Shown: positions 1 through 40,438 of the stretch, piece after piece | Position numbering within the stretch: position 1 is the first letter of the stretch | Layout: every line of letters begins with the position of its first letter | From: Diphasiastrum complanatum | Lineage: Eukaryota; Streptophyta; Lycopodiopsida; Lycopodiales; Lycopodiaceae | Assembly: GCA_029204225.1 (NCBI GenBank) | Contig: CM055102.1 | Span: 39,571,014-39,635,013, forward strand | DNA: 64,000 nt | Direction: 5' to 3' | The notes under the pieces: generated by a model | The model's input: the letters and a program-made list of their open reading frames with translations, nothing else | What the model was told of the DNA's origin: nothing | Database searches by the model: none | Position numbers and translations under genes: made by a program

Positions 1-1080
1 CAACTCCGTGAATTTTACACTCATCGGCATTCGCCTGCGCAACTCTATCTCCATCGTTGGTTAGCTCTAGGCTGTTGAACTGCGACTTGTTGCCAGTCAT
101 GTGTCTTATTGCTTATGAGTCCACATACCAACGCATGTCATCAATAGAATGTTGCGATGCTAATGTTGTCGCAAATGCAATGTCTTGATCTTCATTGTTA
201 CTATCATTCTCTTTTTCAGCAAGAATGGTCAATTGCTTCACTCTGCCTTCCTTTATATTCTTCTTCTTCTTGCAGTAATCCCTTGCTCAATGTCCATGAT
301 TTTGGCAATAGAAACACTTGTCTTTCTTCTTCTTGCCAAATGAGGAACCCTTATCATCATCCTCTATATTTGATTCCTTTGGTTTTTCTTATACTTATGC
401 TTCCCTTTAGCTAGCATTGCTTGCTCTTCTGATGAGGGTTGTCAAGATTTCACTACTTCTCGCCTCTGCTCCTCCTATAATAAGATATCGTGAAGGTTCT
501 CAAACGTTGGTAGCCTCTTCCTCGAAGCAATGTCGCTTGCAAACATTTAGAAATTTTTAGATAAGCCATTTATAGTTGTGTGGACAAGCTCAGCATTCCT
601 TATTGGATAGCTATCAACTAGTCTCGTAACTCCGTAATTCGCGTGAAATAGGACCCTAACCCCTCACTTTTCACCATGCGAACACCTATGAGTTTGGTCC
701 TCAAAAGCATCATTTGAGAGGGGTCGTCATTTGAAATTGTGTTCTGAGTGCCTTCCAAGCGTCTCTTATTGTCACAAAATCACTAATATGGGCAATGACA
801 TGGTCCTTAACTGACAAATTTATCAATGGTAAGGCCTTCTACGCCCTTTTGTCAAATGCATAAATGTCGACTGGAGTTGTAGTTAGTCATTGCTCCACCC
901 CAATGACGATGTCCCACGTCTCCTTTTCCATGAAAATACTCTTCATTTTGAATTTCCAAATGTTGTAACTTAAGTATTACCAGTTGCGTAGGTATGTAAC
1001 ATAAAAGGGCATAAGTGTTAGAATTTACACAAGCTAGTTTGTAAATTCCACTTGGAAATTGCAATTTCGTCATGATGTGA
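1..1080 (-). pseudogene. Copia gag remnant A
   Basis: On the minus strand, broken frames read as a Ty1/Copia gag. A segment near 900-960 has the UBN2-type pattern WKFKMKSIFMEKETWDIV. Further in comes RNAELVHTTINGLSKNF near 560-610. A CCHC zinc knuckle, CFYCQNHGH, sits near 268-321, with the following Trp codon mutated to a stop. Several stops and frameshifts break the frame, so this is a dead fragment. It continues off the left edge of the window, where pol would be expected. No LTR could be delimited. Confidence 0.7.
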
Positions 1081-1199
1081 GATGTCACATGTGCCAAATA
1101 GGTTAGGATCTTTTCAATAATGATTATTCTAAGCCTAAAATTGTTGTGGCACCTTTGGAATGAGGCAAAATGTACATAGATAGGCTAGAGATTTTATAG

Positions 1200-1697
1200 G
1201 AGCCAAAAATAGCAATTTTTATCTTGTTGAAGGATCCCAAGATCTCGACCCCCAATTGGATCTTATGACCTAAAAGGTTAGATGTTAGATTTAGGTCATG
1301 AATGGATCAAAGTTAACCTTAAACCCTCAGATCCGAGCTGGTTTTGTATATATCCATGTGAGATTTCCCAAGCAGTTTAATGAGAAATTCGAGATCTATC
1401 TTGGTGGTGACTAGTTTTTGTCTACAATTTGTGTGATGATTACTATGATCATTCGGTTTCTTGTATTGATTCAAATGATATGAAGGTGATGGTATTGTAC
1501 TCAAGTTTGAGCAGGCCACACATTTTCACGTGTGAAGCTTTTTGAATGATTTTGGAATCATAGCGTGGAGTTCAAACCAAGATAAGCTAGGAATCAATAG
1601 ATTGTTTTTTGATCTAGCTTTGTGATCTCAATTGGATCTTAATTAGGTGCTTTCTCCATCATTGATCTATTGCAATCAACTTGCTAATATTTCAACA
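1200..1697 (+). repeat. Probable 5' LTR end of Copia remnant C
   Basis: The sequence ends in CA at 1697, immediately before a primer-binding-site-like sequence. It carries the palindrome-like motif TTCACGTGTGAA (about 1525-1536) that also occurs in the LTRs at 48719, 49879 and 53103. The left boundary is not determined; the start given is a guess. Confidence 0.5.
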
Positions 1698-1710
1698 TGG
1701 TATCATAGCC
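1698..1710 (+). other. Primer binding site, tRNA-iMet type
   Basis: TGGTATCATAGCC directly follows the LTR-terminal CA and resembles the initiator-Met tRNA complement used by plant Copia elements. It fixes this remnant as plus-strand. Confidence 0.6.
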
Positions 1711-2160
1711 AAACCAAGAAATGAGCTATGGTGATCAAAATTATTAAGTTTTGTGATTTCTTCTACTAGATGCCTTTGTAGAGTCTGTCACGAGGAATAA
1801 CTTTCAATCACTCAATAAAAAGTTAGATCAGCATTTTTGGAGCTATACCAAATCTTTCTTAGGCTTAATTAAGTCTTAGAAAGTGCGTGCCATTTAGAAT
1901 CAGTCCAAGGATTTTGTAGAATACAATTCTAGCTAAAATTGTATTCAAATTTGCTTGCATCGATGGAATAGTTTGAAATGGTTGTTGCTTAGTGGTTCAA
2001 CTTGATTTCATACGGATAATTTGGAGTGGGATTTATGTGCAATTGATTCCATTTGATTCAAGTTAGTTTGATCCAAGCACCTTGTGAAGCCGAAATCAAG
2101 AAAATGAGCCTATTCATCCTCAAAAAGCTACTAGCTACAAGAAGAGGTGCACGATTGCTC

Positions 2161-2745
2161 TACTTGTATCAAGATGAATGTAGCTAATGAGCTTTTTAAG
2201 GAGGTAGGTGTTTGCAACTCGGCTCAAGAAGCATGGAATGGAAAAGCTTTCCCTCAATGATGAAGATGACAAGGCTCTTTTCTTCAAAAGCAAATCCAAA
2301 GGCAAAGGAGGCGAGTTCAGGAAGAATCAAGTCAAAGGAGAAGATCAAGATGGATCTTCAACTCCAAGCTCGAGCAAGCCCAAGAAGAATTAGTCAAAGA
2401 TCAAGTGCTAATTTTGTATCAAGACGGAGCAGTCTCTGCAAGCCCAAATCCAAGCAAATGCAATCCAAGAGAAAGAGGAGAGCTCACATGATGATTGTCT
2501 AATGATGTCAAATTTTACATCTACAAACATTAAGGGAGAAAATCCTTGGTGCATAGATAGTTGGGCATAAGATTTAGTAAGTTGTTCAAGCTTGATGCCT
2601 TTGTGGACACTAACATTGTGATGATAGTCGAAGAGAGCAAGTTATCAAACTATGATTTGTGGCACAAAAGGCTTGGCCACATCAACTCAAGCTCATTAGA
2701 AGTCGTGTGCACGGAGGCAATCAATATACCCCCATTCACATAAGA
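2161..2745 (+). pseudogene. Copia gag/pol remnant C
   Basis: Plus-strand frames show a lysine-rich gag C-terminus (2208-2393), a degenerate zinc-knuckle region near 2395-2430, a protease-proximal motif NPWCIDSW near 2545, and a GAG-pre-integrase motif LWHKRLGHINSSSL at about 2658-2700. The order matches a Ty1/Copia polyprotein. Frameshifts and stops break it, and pol ends abruptly near 2745. It belongs with the PBS at 1698. Confidence 0.7.
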
Positions 2746-2759
2746 TCTTCAATTGATAT

Positions 2760-3635
2760 TTCAAATGCTACACTTTATTCACTTGGCACTTTGGCATATA
2801 TTATTGCATGTCCTTTCTATCCTTGGTCAAAACAATTATCTTTCTAGAAATAGTATATCTTCTAAATTCCCAAATATTTTGACACTAAGACTGGCATTGT
2901 ACTTATAAAGAACCTAGCACCTAGCATTAAAAACTAGTAGCATTATAGAATTTCACACGATTTGTGACAAACCTTTTAGATGACAAATATAACTTTTTTT
3001 TCATAATATCAATTAACATCACATCAATTCCATTTTAGTATTAAGCTCAAATGGAGAATTCATAAGGGCATTTCTAGTGCAGGAACTATTATCTTCATCA
3101 AGGTTATTTTCATGTCTCTATTTTAGGCTATATTGTGTCAAAAACGCAGTCCAAGGTCTTGATAATCTACACCACTCAAAATGTCATTTCTCGATGCATT
3201 TCATCATATATGTTGCCTTTTAAACCTCACAATTTGCTTTTAAATCATCGAAAAAGTCCTCACTTCACATTCTTAAGGCATAATTGAACATTGTGTTTTA
3301 AGCATACATTTCTTGGCTCATGAGAAATATAAAAAAAAAACAGGAACAGATGCATTTTTTTCTCAATAAAATTTGGAATAGCACTTATAATGGGTTCTAA
3401 AAGATTTTGAAGGATAAAAATTGCAGACAAGTATTTTCATAAGTGCCATAAGTAACTCAGAAAGCTATTTTGATAAACAAAATAATCATACTAATCAAAG
3501 ATTGAAATTAATTTGCAATAATACATTACAGATTATCAAGGGCCGTACATTTTTGAGCCAGGCCAAAGGACCACTTAGTTTGTGGTTTCCATTAATGATG
3601 ATGACTATATTGACTGATAAGAAGATGACACACTC
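2760..3635. other. AT-rich sequence without recognisable genes
   Basis: Only short chance ORFs and oligo-A/T runs are seen. No conserved motif, LTR end or splice-linked exon was recognised. Confidence 0.6.
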
Positions 3636-3653
3636 TGTGTGTGTGTGTGTGTG

Positions 3654-3723
<70 letters not shown>
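3636..3723. repeat. Compound microsatellite (TG)n(CG)n(AG)n
   Basis: Three dinucleotide tracts follow one another without interruption: TG to about 3653, CG to about 3669, then AG to 3723. ORFs running through it are low-complexity artefacts. Confidence 0.97.
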
Positions 3724-3727
<4 letters not shown>

Positions 3728-4200
3728 TGGTTTTGGAGATAAGCCATTTCAAGGGTACAAGTGGATTTGGTGGAATGAGTGTGTTTGATGAGTCAAGAGA
3801 CTCGTGCAAATTTATGCTTTTCTGAAAGGCATAAGTTCCTATATCATGAATCCTCAGGGTAAGATACCTGCCATGTGCAAGAGAGTGCTTTCGAAACAAA
3901 ATATGGGTGTTGTGGAGGGTCTCTGACTCTCTACAACCTGCAATCTGTTACACAGCAAAATAAAAACGGCAATGCTTCCACTGAAAAGACCATATCTACA
4001 GTTAAACTTTATTCATTAAATGACATTTACATGAAGTTGAAACAACATCTGAATTGTGGTTCAATTTTGCATAATGTCTGGAATAATGGAAAATGCTCGT
4101 ATAGAAAGAAAGATATTATGAGCTACATATGACTGCAAGTACAAATGAATAGGAAAAGCTTCCGTCCCCATATTGAATACCTGGAGATAAGGTCCGTACA
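3724..4200 (-). other. 3' flank / possible 3' UTR of ATR
   Basis: This is the sequence downstream of the ATR stop codon on the minus strand. No further exon is needed because the C-terminal FATC residues end at 4201. No polyadenylation site could be assigned with confidence. Confidence 0.4.
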
Positions 4201-33420
<29,220 letters not shown>

Positions 33421-34018
33421 GCTTCTTCTTGTCTATGGTAAATGCAGAGGCACTCCACTCCTAGGAGACTGAAAATAGTCTTGTAACAACTGCAGAAAGT
33501 GTTGTCAATTTGTAAAACTTCTAGCCAGCAGTGAAATCCAAACCTGAGAATAAGAACTGCAGACACATAGTCGACAAATCTAGCCAGCCATGAAATCGAA
33601 ATCCGAGAATCAGAACTGAAAACACATCATTGACACATCTAGCCAGCCATGAAATTGAAACCTGACAGATTGTGTTCCAAAAACAGAGTGCCTGAACCTT
33701 TTCCCTTGAGATTGGAAGGCGAAAAATCTTAACAAGAATCCCCTTAATTCACCATCGCACACTTCCATTCCTCACAAATTATCAGAAACTATTACTGATC
33801 CGTGACCTCGCCATTGCATTTGAGGCTGGATTTCTGACAGTATGTAAGAGAGTTAGGGCGCCATCTCTTTTGGATCGTAAACCTCTTCCTTCCCTTCTTC
33901 CTTCCTTTCCTGTTTCATTCTCCAGACTCCCGCCATTCGCATTTCTCAGCCCTGCGCCACGTCACGTCAGACACGTACACTCAACCCCTCCATAGATTTT
34001 GGGCCTCAATGTTAAAGG
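33421..34018 (-). promoter_or_regulatory. ATR 5' flank (probable 5' UTR and promoter)
   Basis: Sequence immediately upstream of the ATR start. A short internal repeat with agccagc/atgaaatc variants occurs near 33525-33660. No TATA box or transcription start could be placed. Assigned by position only. Confidence 0.35.
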
Positions 34019-34066
34019 CTGTTTCCATGTGGCCCCTTCACCCTGTTTCCATGTGGCCCCTTCACC
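34019..34066. repeat. 24-bp tandem duplication
   Basis: Two adjacent copies of a unit beginning ctgtttccatgtggcccctt. Confidence 0.93.
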
Positions 34067-34128
34067 CGGCCGCTGCGACGTGTTTTCACTTGGCTGAACG
34101 GGTCACCGGTTCTTTCGAGCACCTAAAT

Positions 34129-34244
34129 ATTTAGGAATTTACAAACCCACTCACCCATTCTTTCACCTCTGTTATTGAAAAACATAATTTAGGAATTTAC
34201 AAACCCACTCACCCGTTCTTCCACCCGTGCTATTGAAGAACTTC
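34129..34244. repeat. 58-bp tandem duplication
   Basis: Two copies of a unit beginning atttaggaatttacaaaccc. They differ at a few positions. Confidence 0.92.
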
Positions 34245-34857
34245 ATCATGCCTAGGTGGACAAGTCGTTTAGAAAAATTAGGCCTGTATAGAAGGAGTAG
34301 GTCTTCGAGAGTAGCATAGACACAGAGCATTAACATCAGTGTTCGGGAAAGCTGGCATAGTTCAAGAATGGAACCGGCATCTTTTCCCAAAAATCGGCAT
34401 GGCAAAAACTGTATAGGATTTTCGATGTCATAAATCTTGGGTTTTATAAGGGAAAACCGGCAAGTAAGAGCTTCTCATTCAATAGAGGCCAAAAAACTTT
34501 TTCACATATCAGTTTTTGGAGGGAAACCTCAAAAAGGTTTCCCGATCACTGATTAACACTATAGCAAATAAAAGATAAAGTTAGCGAAAACTAGCAACGC
34601 AATTTTGTCCCGCCAGCATAAGGGGTGCACATGGAAAAAAACATGAGTTAAACATGATGAATATTGAATCTAAAGAACATGCCATTTCAAGGATAGAAAC
34701 CATAACAAAACCATGACGAAAGCAAGATAAAGAGCAATGTGAATTAGAGCCATGAAATATTTATAGACGACAAGTTATGGCAAAGTTTCTCATATGTACG
34801 ATCATTGTTTCAAGTACCAATGTTTTCGCGATCACAAAGGATGGCATATTCTGAAAT

Positions 34858-35088
34858 TCATACATCTTGATATAAAAGTTCTCTAATATATTGAACGGTC
34901 CTTGACAAGTTTAATATTTCAACATGGAAGACATTAGCAAAATGAGTATGAGTCTTGTCGAAAAGCATTTTTCTAGGTGGCTTTTGAACATATTGTTGCA
35001 TACGCCTATTGAGATCAGTAGGTTGTCCAATATAAACCAACTTCCCAACATGCGAAGCTATTGTGTACAATGTGATGTGCTCGTTCAT
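34858..35088 (-). pseudogene. GIY-YIG-like endonuclease domain
   Basis: 76 codons. ITLYTIASHVGKLVYIGQPT and then DLNRRMQQYVQKPPRKM match the N-terminal GIY-YIG pattern: Y-x-I strand, about ten residues, Y-I-G strand, then a basic helix with the conserved Arg. HVEILN and IRELLYQ follow; the Glu of the latter may be the metal ligand. No host gene for it is visible, and it lies at the 3' side of the helicase fragments in the same orientation. The domain call rests on motif reading only. Confidence 0.6.
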
Positions 35089-35334
35089 GGTCGTTCCATT
35101 GGAGGAGGCGATGGATCCTGCGAGAAATATGCCATTTAGGTTATTAGTTGCGTCATGATGAGATTATTGCTGAAATGAAAAATATAGATGGAAAGTTGGC
35201 ATGCCTCCATGCTATAAGATAATGGTTGCAATGTTTGTTGTGAAATTTGGAGATTCGTGGGTTGTTATTTGTCAGTATGCAATTGATAATTAGATGCACA
35301 AGAATCTGTATAAATAGCATAATGTGATTTTTAA

Positions 35335-35697
35335 TCATTGAAAGTTACAAACATGTGAATCAGTTGTTGTAATTGTTGATGCATCAAGGGTCTCTTTTTC
35401 GAGGATTTTCAACACGCTATCAATTGAAATCAGGCTATCGATAAAGCGCACTTTTGTTTCTAATATGTGCCCAAGTTGCCTGGCAAGATTGGTGGTAATA
35501 ACATGCGAGTCTGCGTGAGTCATCCCTCTCCATTCGAAAATAGCAATGTTATATCCAAAGTACAAATTTTGTATCGTGTAATAACCTTTGTCCGAGTGAG
35601 CTTCGAAATGTTGAATAGCAACTCTGTTTGTTTGTTTTGAGCTTGGAATTGAAATTGCAAACGATCTGTAAATATGTTTCAAAAATCCTGAAAACAC
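35335..35697 (-). pseudogene. Unrecognised frame in the Helitron-like element
   Basis: 120 codons, including FEAHSDKGYYTIQNLYFGYN, IAIFEWRGMTHADSH and a helical C-terminus. I do not recognise the family. Orientation and position suggest it belongs to the same element as the PIF1 frames. It could also be part of an unrelated captured gene. Confidence 0.4.
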
Positions 35698-36353
35698 AAC
35701 ATAGAAATCATGAAGTTTTCATAAGTAGCAAATGCTAATAACATAAGCTTCTCTAGCGTGTCTTTGCGTTGTTATTAACTTGCTCATTGTATAACTGCTA
35801 TGAAAGTCGTCTTTGTATTCAGTTGATTCAATGCCACATGCATTCAAGAGGGACATCTATCGTGTAGAAGGATAGATGTGTATCTCGTGAAGCTGCTCAA
35901 AGTCTTAGCTTATGATGTCTTTGTTTCCTCTTTCAATTTTCGAAATAGCTATCAAAGAATTCGAGGTTGTCAATCATTGTGATAGAGTATAATGGCAAAG
36001 AGCTAGCGATATATTTTTGGGGACATTGGATTTTATGAATCAACAAAATGGAAATCGTGTACCTCCTCAACCTCCAAAATCTCCTATAGCGCCATGTCGA
36101 TCTCTTGTTTTCAAGCAAAAGTAGAAAACTGCAAAACAACACACGCTTTACATACAATGTGCCCAAAATAAATACTATAAACAAATGTTAAAAATACATG
36201 TACCTGAGTCATTTTTAGAATTGGCATGAATTCTAAGTTGTATCGATTAAATGAATATTACATTAACAAGATATTATGCTGAGTTATAGCAATTGTAATT
36301 GGATCAATTGTAATTAATTTCCATGTAATGAATACGTTTTCTCGTTTGGTGAC

Positions 36354-36713
36354 TCAAGATAACATGACATAGGTTAGGCTTGGACAAAATGTTTTTTGAA
36401 TGTCAAGTATGGTGATGCTATGGATTGTTGTGCCTTGGGATTTGTGAGTTGTGATAGCATATCCTAATGTGAGTGGAAAGGTACATTTGTAGTAGGTTTT
36501 TGAATCGTATCTAATTTTACACACCATGGATGGAGCAATTTTTTTTTTATTAGATGCATCAAGTTTTAGAGAGATAGAATCTATTTCCTTGGCCCTTTTG
36601 GACCACACGAAATCTTCAAGTGTTCCAGTTGCTCCATTGATAACTCCATTTTGGATGTATAAATGTTTGCTAAGTCTTGATGCAGCGACACCAGTAGTAG
36701 CACAAAGCAACAT
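36354..36713 (-). pseudogene. PIF1-type helicase, C-terminal part
   Basis: LLCATTGVAASRL is helicase motif Ia of PIF1. NGVINGATGTLEDFVW is the post-motif-IV block. LTLGYAITTHKSQGTTIHSI corresponds to motifs V and VI. Motif Ia runs directly into the C-terminal block, so motifs II-III are deleted. Confidence 0.82.
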
Positions 36714-36993
36714 ATCTATTCATTTTCTCAAGCGAGTACGTCAGATATTTTATTAGGTGTGTTTTTCCACTTCCGGATGTACTTGAAAGCACACAAACAC
36801 CTGAAGTTTTTGACATCAAAAGTGAATAGATAATTTCTTGTTTGCTTGCCAATAAGGGATTTTCAAAAAATTGAAATTTGTGTAAAATACCCAATGCACT
36901 ATTGGTATCAGTTGCCAAAGATGTCTCATTGTTGCCTGCTTGTTCAAATACAACTTGAAATAATGGGTCATGACAAAATAATTTGTGTTGCAA
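36670..36993 (-). pseudogene. PIF1-type helicase, Walker A part
   Basis: NPLLASKQEIIYSLLMS is the Q-motif region. GVCVLSSTSGSGKTHLIKYL is the Walker A P-loop, with the Lys and Thr intact. A frameshift near 36710 separates it from motif Ia. Confidence 0.82.
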
Positions 36994-37294
36994 TAGAATG
37001 CTTATGATATGTTGTCATTGCTCATCTTAAAGCATCTATTTATTTGTATAATCTTCAATACAACATTATATATATATTTCGTTTCGAATTATCACATAGT
37101 ATGCATTACATATAATATGATCCATTTGTATCAACAAAGCTCATATGCTCTTTTTATTTTCGAAATTCGCATCTTTTTAACTATATATTAAAAAAGAATC
37201 CCTCAGTTTGATATGTTGGATGGTGATTTGTAAACCTGACTATTTTATTATTTTTGTATAGATAATGTCGTAGCTGATCAATATATAGCTCTTT

Positions 37295-37510
37295 TTAAAG
37301 AGATATTTTCTTTTTGGTCATGATGAGTTGACACCAATAGTTACAAAAAGTAATAATTTCAAGGGCTTCAAGCCTATACATGTAGATATTGATTGGATGT
37401 AGCATGATTGTGTTGTTATAACTAATAAATTTGTGATGCAAATCTAGGGGAGAGCTATCTATGTATTCCGGATTGCTTCGCTTCTCTTGATGATAGGAAT
37501 TTGTAAACAC
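37295..37510 (-). pseudogene. Helitron-like Rep to helicase linker
   Basis: NPEYIDSSPLDLHHKFISYN followed by TIMLHPINIYMYRLEALEII. This is the Rep-to-helicase connector style of Helitron-like replicases. Assigned from its position between the Rep and PIF1 fragments. Confidence 0.6.
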
Positions 37511-37521
37511 ATGAAACTAAT

Positions 37522-37965
37522 TTATGGTAAGGATATCAATTTTGTCAAAACATAAGTAGATACCAATTCAACACATTTTTGTCTGAATGATTCAATCATA
37601 TTCCTTTGGCATAAGATGCATTCAGATTCAGTCGTCCTATAGGTTCTGATTTCATTGCATATTTTAAAACATAGTATGACCACCCTGTGTTTGTGATTCG
37701 TTGTAGATTCATATGTGCTTGCCATAGCAGAAGCACAATTGGATGATAGGGCACCCACATTTCAATCTTCGTATCTAGGTTGAAAGTATTTCCATCGTTC
37801 AATTTTTGTGTCTAACTCAGTGCATGATGCACATGCTTCGAATGAGAATCCATATTTACAAATCTTTGCAATTTTCAGGCCAGTTTTGATTTTGCAAGAT
37901 GATCGGCAATGATGTATTTGTTTCCATACAACAAGTTCGTATAATTGTTTTTGATTTGGGTCCAA
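37522..37965 (-). pseudogene. Helitron-like Rep region
   Basis: Overlapping frames give a Cys/His segment (FEACASCTELDTKIERW), then MWVPYHPIVLLLWQAHMNLQ and TGWSYYVLKYAMKSEPIGRL. The VPY-P-LLL...H-N-Q and YLLKYAMKSEP patterns are typical of Rep domains in Helitron-like proteins, including the Lys-flanked Tyr segment. Frameshifts split it into three pieces. Confidence 0.7.
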
Positions 37966-38930
37966 TGGAATTTTTATTTTTATTTTTCGCTTGAGTCATA
38001 TATTTGGTGAGAATAAATGCACTAATTTTTTTTTATTCATAAAAAGTCTTCCTCAACGTGCTTTATGCTTGGGGAAGATTTTATTAATGACCTTTACACC
38101 TGGTTCAACGATAATGTAATAATGGCTTGGCCTAATGACTTCATTATAATTTAATGACCATTTTATCGGGTGCATAGGTTGCTAAAAAGACTATTTCTCG
38201 ATACAAAAATGTGTCCCAAAGTTTTTGCAAAATTGTTGGTTCAAGATTAAGATCAAGATAATGGTTATAATAGCAATACATTTTAAATACATCTTTCTCT
38301 ATGGATACAATCATGCATATCTAGAGAAGCATTAGATAAGATTATATACATACTTTAAACAATCTTGTTCTTCACGATACTCTCGATGGTGTCTTCATGA
38401 AGACATTTATCTATTGTGATTCAAATCACTTAGATCATGTTTCATTTACTAAAGAGAATAAAGAACATACATGTTTCTCAAGATCATCAAAATTTGTATT
38501 TAAAAATAGAGATTTCAAAATTTCCTATTGCCACATTCTATAACTAATATGGAAATATGGTGACATAGTAATACGGTCGATTCTAGAAGCAGAATGGGCT
38601 AGGCCCAGTCGATGCTACCTCTAAAATAAGAATAAGCTAGGTTTATTGCTATTTCAAATCTACCATATAGTGTTCCCGTAAAAAGGTGCCGGAATACGCA
38701 TCCTCCTAGACTTATAAGTTTAATATAGTTGAATAAGTGTGTGCCTATGGCAATAAATGATTGGCCATCGACCGTAAATAATAAGCACTAAAGAGGTTGC
38801 ATAATTTGTTCCATGAAAACAAATTAAGTTCAAATGTGTGTCATTGACGGAAAATCGACCATCAAAGGAAAAGAAGGGCTTTAAAATGCAGGCCTACGAA
38901 TCGTGGCTCTCTGTTAGCCCGGGTGAGGAT
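37966..38930. other. AT-rich sequence without recognisable genes
   Basis: No ORF over 60 codons and no repeat structure was noticed. It may include a terminal part of the Helitron-like element. Confidence 0.5.
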
Positions 38931-40438
38931 TCATCTTTGTATGTTATCCTCTCGAAGATCGCGATCCTGCCACAATTTGGAATCTGAATGAGGGGAATGG
39001 GGAACATTGTTGCAGCCACGTGATTCATTGTTGCAGCCAAGTGTTTTTAATTGCCCAAAATGGCCAGGCATTGATGGCAGGCCAACCCTGGGAGGCTGAG
39101 GGAACTGGGAAGCTCGACCCGGCGGACGGGATCTTCTCATCCCGGGTCCAAAGGATCCCTGCCAGCGCCCCCCCCCCCCCCCCCCCTCTTCTTTATGTAA
39201 AGAAAGGGTGTTGCACATGCAAAGAGGCCCTAAGGTTTCATTGTCAATTAGGGTTTCACCACCAGTTAGGGCTCACCGTCAATTAGGGTTTCCCAATCAA
39301 TGAACGTTATTCCCAAGAGAATTGGATCGGATCTGCATTCTTGTCAATGCTTCTTCTGAATTGTGGCGAAAAGAGGCGTCCAGATGAGTGGCGATCAGCA
39401 TCGTGGGAGTGTTTTTGGATCGTCCGACCCTGCCCATCTCCTTTTGATAATCGTCATATCTTGTTTTGTAGAGCGGAAAGCAATCTTTTCCTTGACTGTT
39501 GCGAAAAAAGCAGGATGATCATGTCTGTGAACTAGATAGAAGCATGCATATTTGCTCTATGGCTTGGGAATGGTTGTTTTTTCTTTTTTTGACCTGTTTC
39601 GGACGCCTCAGCTTCTGGGTTTTGATCCAAAGGTCTCTCTGTACATCCGCTTCTCCTGCAGCCTTACTTTTTGTGTGGAGGAATTTGTTTAGCTGGTGCA
39701 AACATCAGAAGTGCATGCCTGGCAGATATTGCTCAATGCATCCAGTATGGTAGGTGCGGCAGTTCGATGATTGATTCTAGGATTCTGTACGTGATCTTAC
39801 TGGAGCTGGAAACTTGCTTATAGAGCTCTGATGGTGACAGCCATACATTAGGGTTTATTGTGAAACAGAGGAAGCCTTGTGGTAGCGACATTTGAAATAG
39901 TGGCCTGTGAAAGAATATAAATAAGGCAATGTAGATATTTATCGAGAAATATAAGAGGCGTGAAGTCAATCCAGGTTTTCCCCCAGCATTGTTTCGCATT
40001 TCAAGAAACATTTTAAGCTGTGAGTAATTTTTCATGTCTAAAACCCTGTTGTAAGATGGACGTTATAGATTATGAAGTTCTGAACTCCGGTTCAGATAAG
40101 ATTTGGCTAGTGCTTTTGCGCATCACCATGAGTAGGGGTAAAGCTCATAGAAATGTTTTCGAGGATTATAGCCCTCTGTATAAAGTCATGATTAATGAGA
40201 TAAGCCTGTGTATGCTACAATACTTGGAGTGCAACTGGGTGCTTTTGTATTTTGTTTTACCCTACATCACTCGGATCCAAAACCTGTCACCTAACAGGTC
40301 AGGGAGTATTTTGACGTTGTCAGCAGATTGCTTGATTCAAATTTTTGCTTGGAATATCTTCTCAAATTGTTATCGGATATACCAGTGAAGTTTTATGACA
40401 ATCATAATTTTTACGGCGGCATACAACTAGTGCTTTTC
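38931..40438 (+). promoter_or_regulatory. 5' flank of the PPR gene
   Basis: Composition changes from AT-rich to more balanced near 38900. It contains a poly(C) run at 39168-39186 and the repeated phrase ttagggtttcaccaccagtt with variants near 39240-39300. A spliced 5' UTR is possible but not demonstrable. Confidence 0.35.
39168..39186. repeat. Poly(C) homopolymer, 19 bp
   Basis: Uninterrupted run of C. Confidence 0.97.

Larger units (their letters stand above)
34858..37965 (-). mobile_element. Decayed Helitron-like (Rep/PIF1) element
   Basis: Successive minus-strand frames form a Helitron-like replicase: a Cys-rich segment and Rep-flanking block (37522-37965), a block ending TMLHPINIYMYRLEALEIIT (37295-37510), a PIF1 Walker A part (36670-36993) and a PIF1 C-terminal part (36354-36713). 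A further unassigned frame (35335-35697) and a GIY-YIG-like frame (34858-35088) follow. Frameshifts occur throughout and the central helicase motifs are missing. The region is AT-rich, unlike its flanks. Termini (5' TC, 3' hairpin with CTRR) were not located. Confidence 0.75.

Noticed and set aside
36526-36756. Plus-strand 76-codon ORF
   Set aside because: Antisense to the PIF1 helicase fragment.
34858-37965. Integrated large DNA virus as source of the PIF1 and GIY-YIG frames
   Set aside because: Viruses also encode such proteins, but the Rep-like block upstream of PIF1 fits a Helitron-like element better and no capsid or polymerase frame is seen.
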